Source of the DNA: Olavius algarvensis spirochete endosymbiont
GTDB lineage: Bacteria; Spirochaetota; Spirochaetia; DSM-2461
Direction: 5' to 3'
Length of the DNA stretch: 64,000 nucleotides
NCBI GenBank assembly: GCA_900608495.1
Contig: UWYT01000194.1
Span: forward strand, 57,517 to 121,516
Shown: piece by piece, positions 63,802 through 64,000 of the stretch
Layout of the letters: every line of letters starts with the position of its first letter
How positions within the stretch are numbered: position 1 is the stretch's first letter
Notes under the pieces: model-generated
The model's input: only the letters and a program-made list of their open reading frames with translations
Told to the model about the DNA's origin: nothing
Databases searched by the model: none
Position numbers and translations under genes: made by a program

Positions 63802-64000
63802 GTCTAATAAGGAATTCGCAGCAAAGCTGCAGGTGGAGTTAGTAAGATTCCTGCTCAAAAGAAGGGCCGCAACACTGGCCGTGCCTTAAGCCCAGGTGAG
63901 ATTCATCCGGCCCGAGGCAGGTGAACAGAAGTTATTTGATTTGAAGCAAAGCCTTAAGCAAGGAATAGGTGAGGATGGCTGCTGCAATTAGTCTGGTGTT

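Larger units (their letters stand above)
62321..64000. other. 1.7-kb region without a recognisable gene
   Basis: All six frames are broken into short pieces with no ribosome-binding-site-supported start or family motif. It contains a 23-base tandem duplication (62411-62456), a C9 run (63745-63753), a short GCCCC/GGGGC hairpin near 63670, and a longer imperfect inverted repeat (63766-63801). The last 300 bases are more C-rich than the rest. At 63975 AGGTGAGG precedes an ATG with an open frame to the window edge, which could be the start of a gene, but only eight codons are visible. The region could be decayed genes or a long regulatory or structural stretch. Confidence 0.4.

Noticed and set aside
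63668..63889. 73-codon plus-strand frame near the right edge
   Set aside because: It runs through the C9 tract and the inverted repeat and has Pro/Ala-rich low-complexity sequence with no ribosome binding site.
1..64000. CRISPR arrays, insertion sequences, prophage genes, rRNA operons
   Set aside because: No regularly spaced repeats, transposase or phage motifs, or rRNA sequence were recognised. The only tandem repeat seen is the 23-base duplication at 62411.

Overview
The window is bacterial and most likely from a spirochaete related to the treponemes. From established knowledge of treponeme genomes, four blocks support this: S2/EF-Ts, frr, uppS, cdsA, rseP and a WD40-like secreted protein (28776-36411); rpsF, ssb, rpsR, rplI, dnaB (39507-36431, minus strand); a TmpC/PnrA-type purine nucleoside lipoprotein with its RbsA-like ATPase and two permeases (17324-12555); and the paired TIGR03545/TIGR03546 membrane families (28365-25893). 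Branched-chain (leuCD, ilvBN), aromatic (DAHP synthase) and histidine (hisI) pathway genes suggest a less reduced metabolism than that of host-restricted treponemes.

Layout. 1-8.1 kb: trmB (cut by the left edge), mfd, a secreted protein, a degenerate receiver/PilZ-like protein, metK and a radical-SAM AmrS-like enzyme. 8.1-10.1 kb: leuC-leuD. 10.6-18.6 kb: a minus-strand run of deoB, the nucleoside ABC importer, a lipoprotein, a YhhQ-type queuosine-precursor transporter and a membrane protein. 19-28.4 kb: a secreted ankyrin protein, Bax-inhibitor-1 homologue, rpiB, tRNA-Arg(CCG), sppA, dinB and the TIGR03545/46 unit. 28.8-36.4 kb: translation, isoprenoid and envelope operon. 36.4-39.5 kb: replication and ribosome operon. 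39.6-45.9 kb: hypothetical gene, hisI, aroG-like, ilvBN and a secreted protein. 46-53.6 kb: an unrecognised 651-aa protein, a DUF188 protein, manA and a sugar ABC importer without its ATPase. 53.9-58.3 kb: a GyrI-like protein, a BtuFCD-type importer and a frameshifted metallo-beta-lactamase/cNMP-type pseudogene. 58.8-62.3 kb: glpK and gpmI. 62.3-64 kb: no recognisable gene.

The most striking observation is that ribosomal protein S2 and elongation factor Ts form one 702-codon reading frame (28776-30884), joined by an acidic, low-complexity linker of about 165 residues. The usual EF-Ts start methionine is kept in frame at codon 423 with a purine-rich AAGGAG just before it, so the cell may make a fusion, a free EF-Ts, or both. 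Other points of interest are the 651-aa protein with glycosyltransferase-like motifs, a 69-aa protein coupled on both sides between the TIGR03546 and TIGR03545 genes, G/C homopolymer tracts of 8-9 bases at positions where slippage would alter proteins, hairpins placed just after the binding-protein genes of two ABC operons, and a TATAAT box only ten bases from the metK start.

Tightly packed, often overlapping operons alternate with gaps of 300-1700 bases that hold no convincing gene. One of these, 57282-58264, is clearly a decayed gene, so others may be too. No CRISPR array, insertion sequence, prophage or rRNA operon was seen. All identifications come from reading motifs and family resemblance by eye; no database search was possible.
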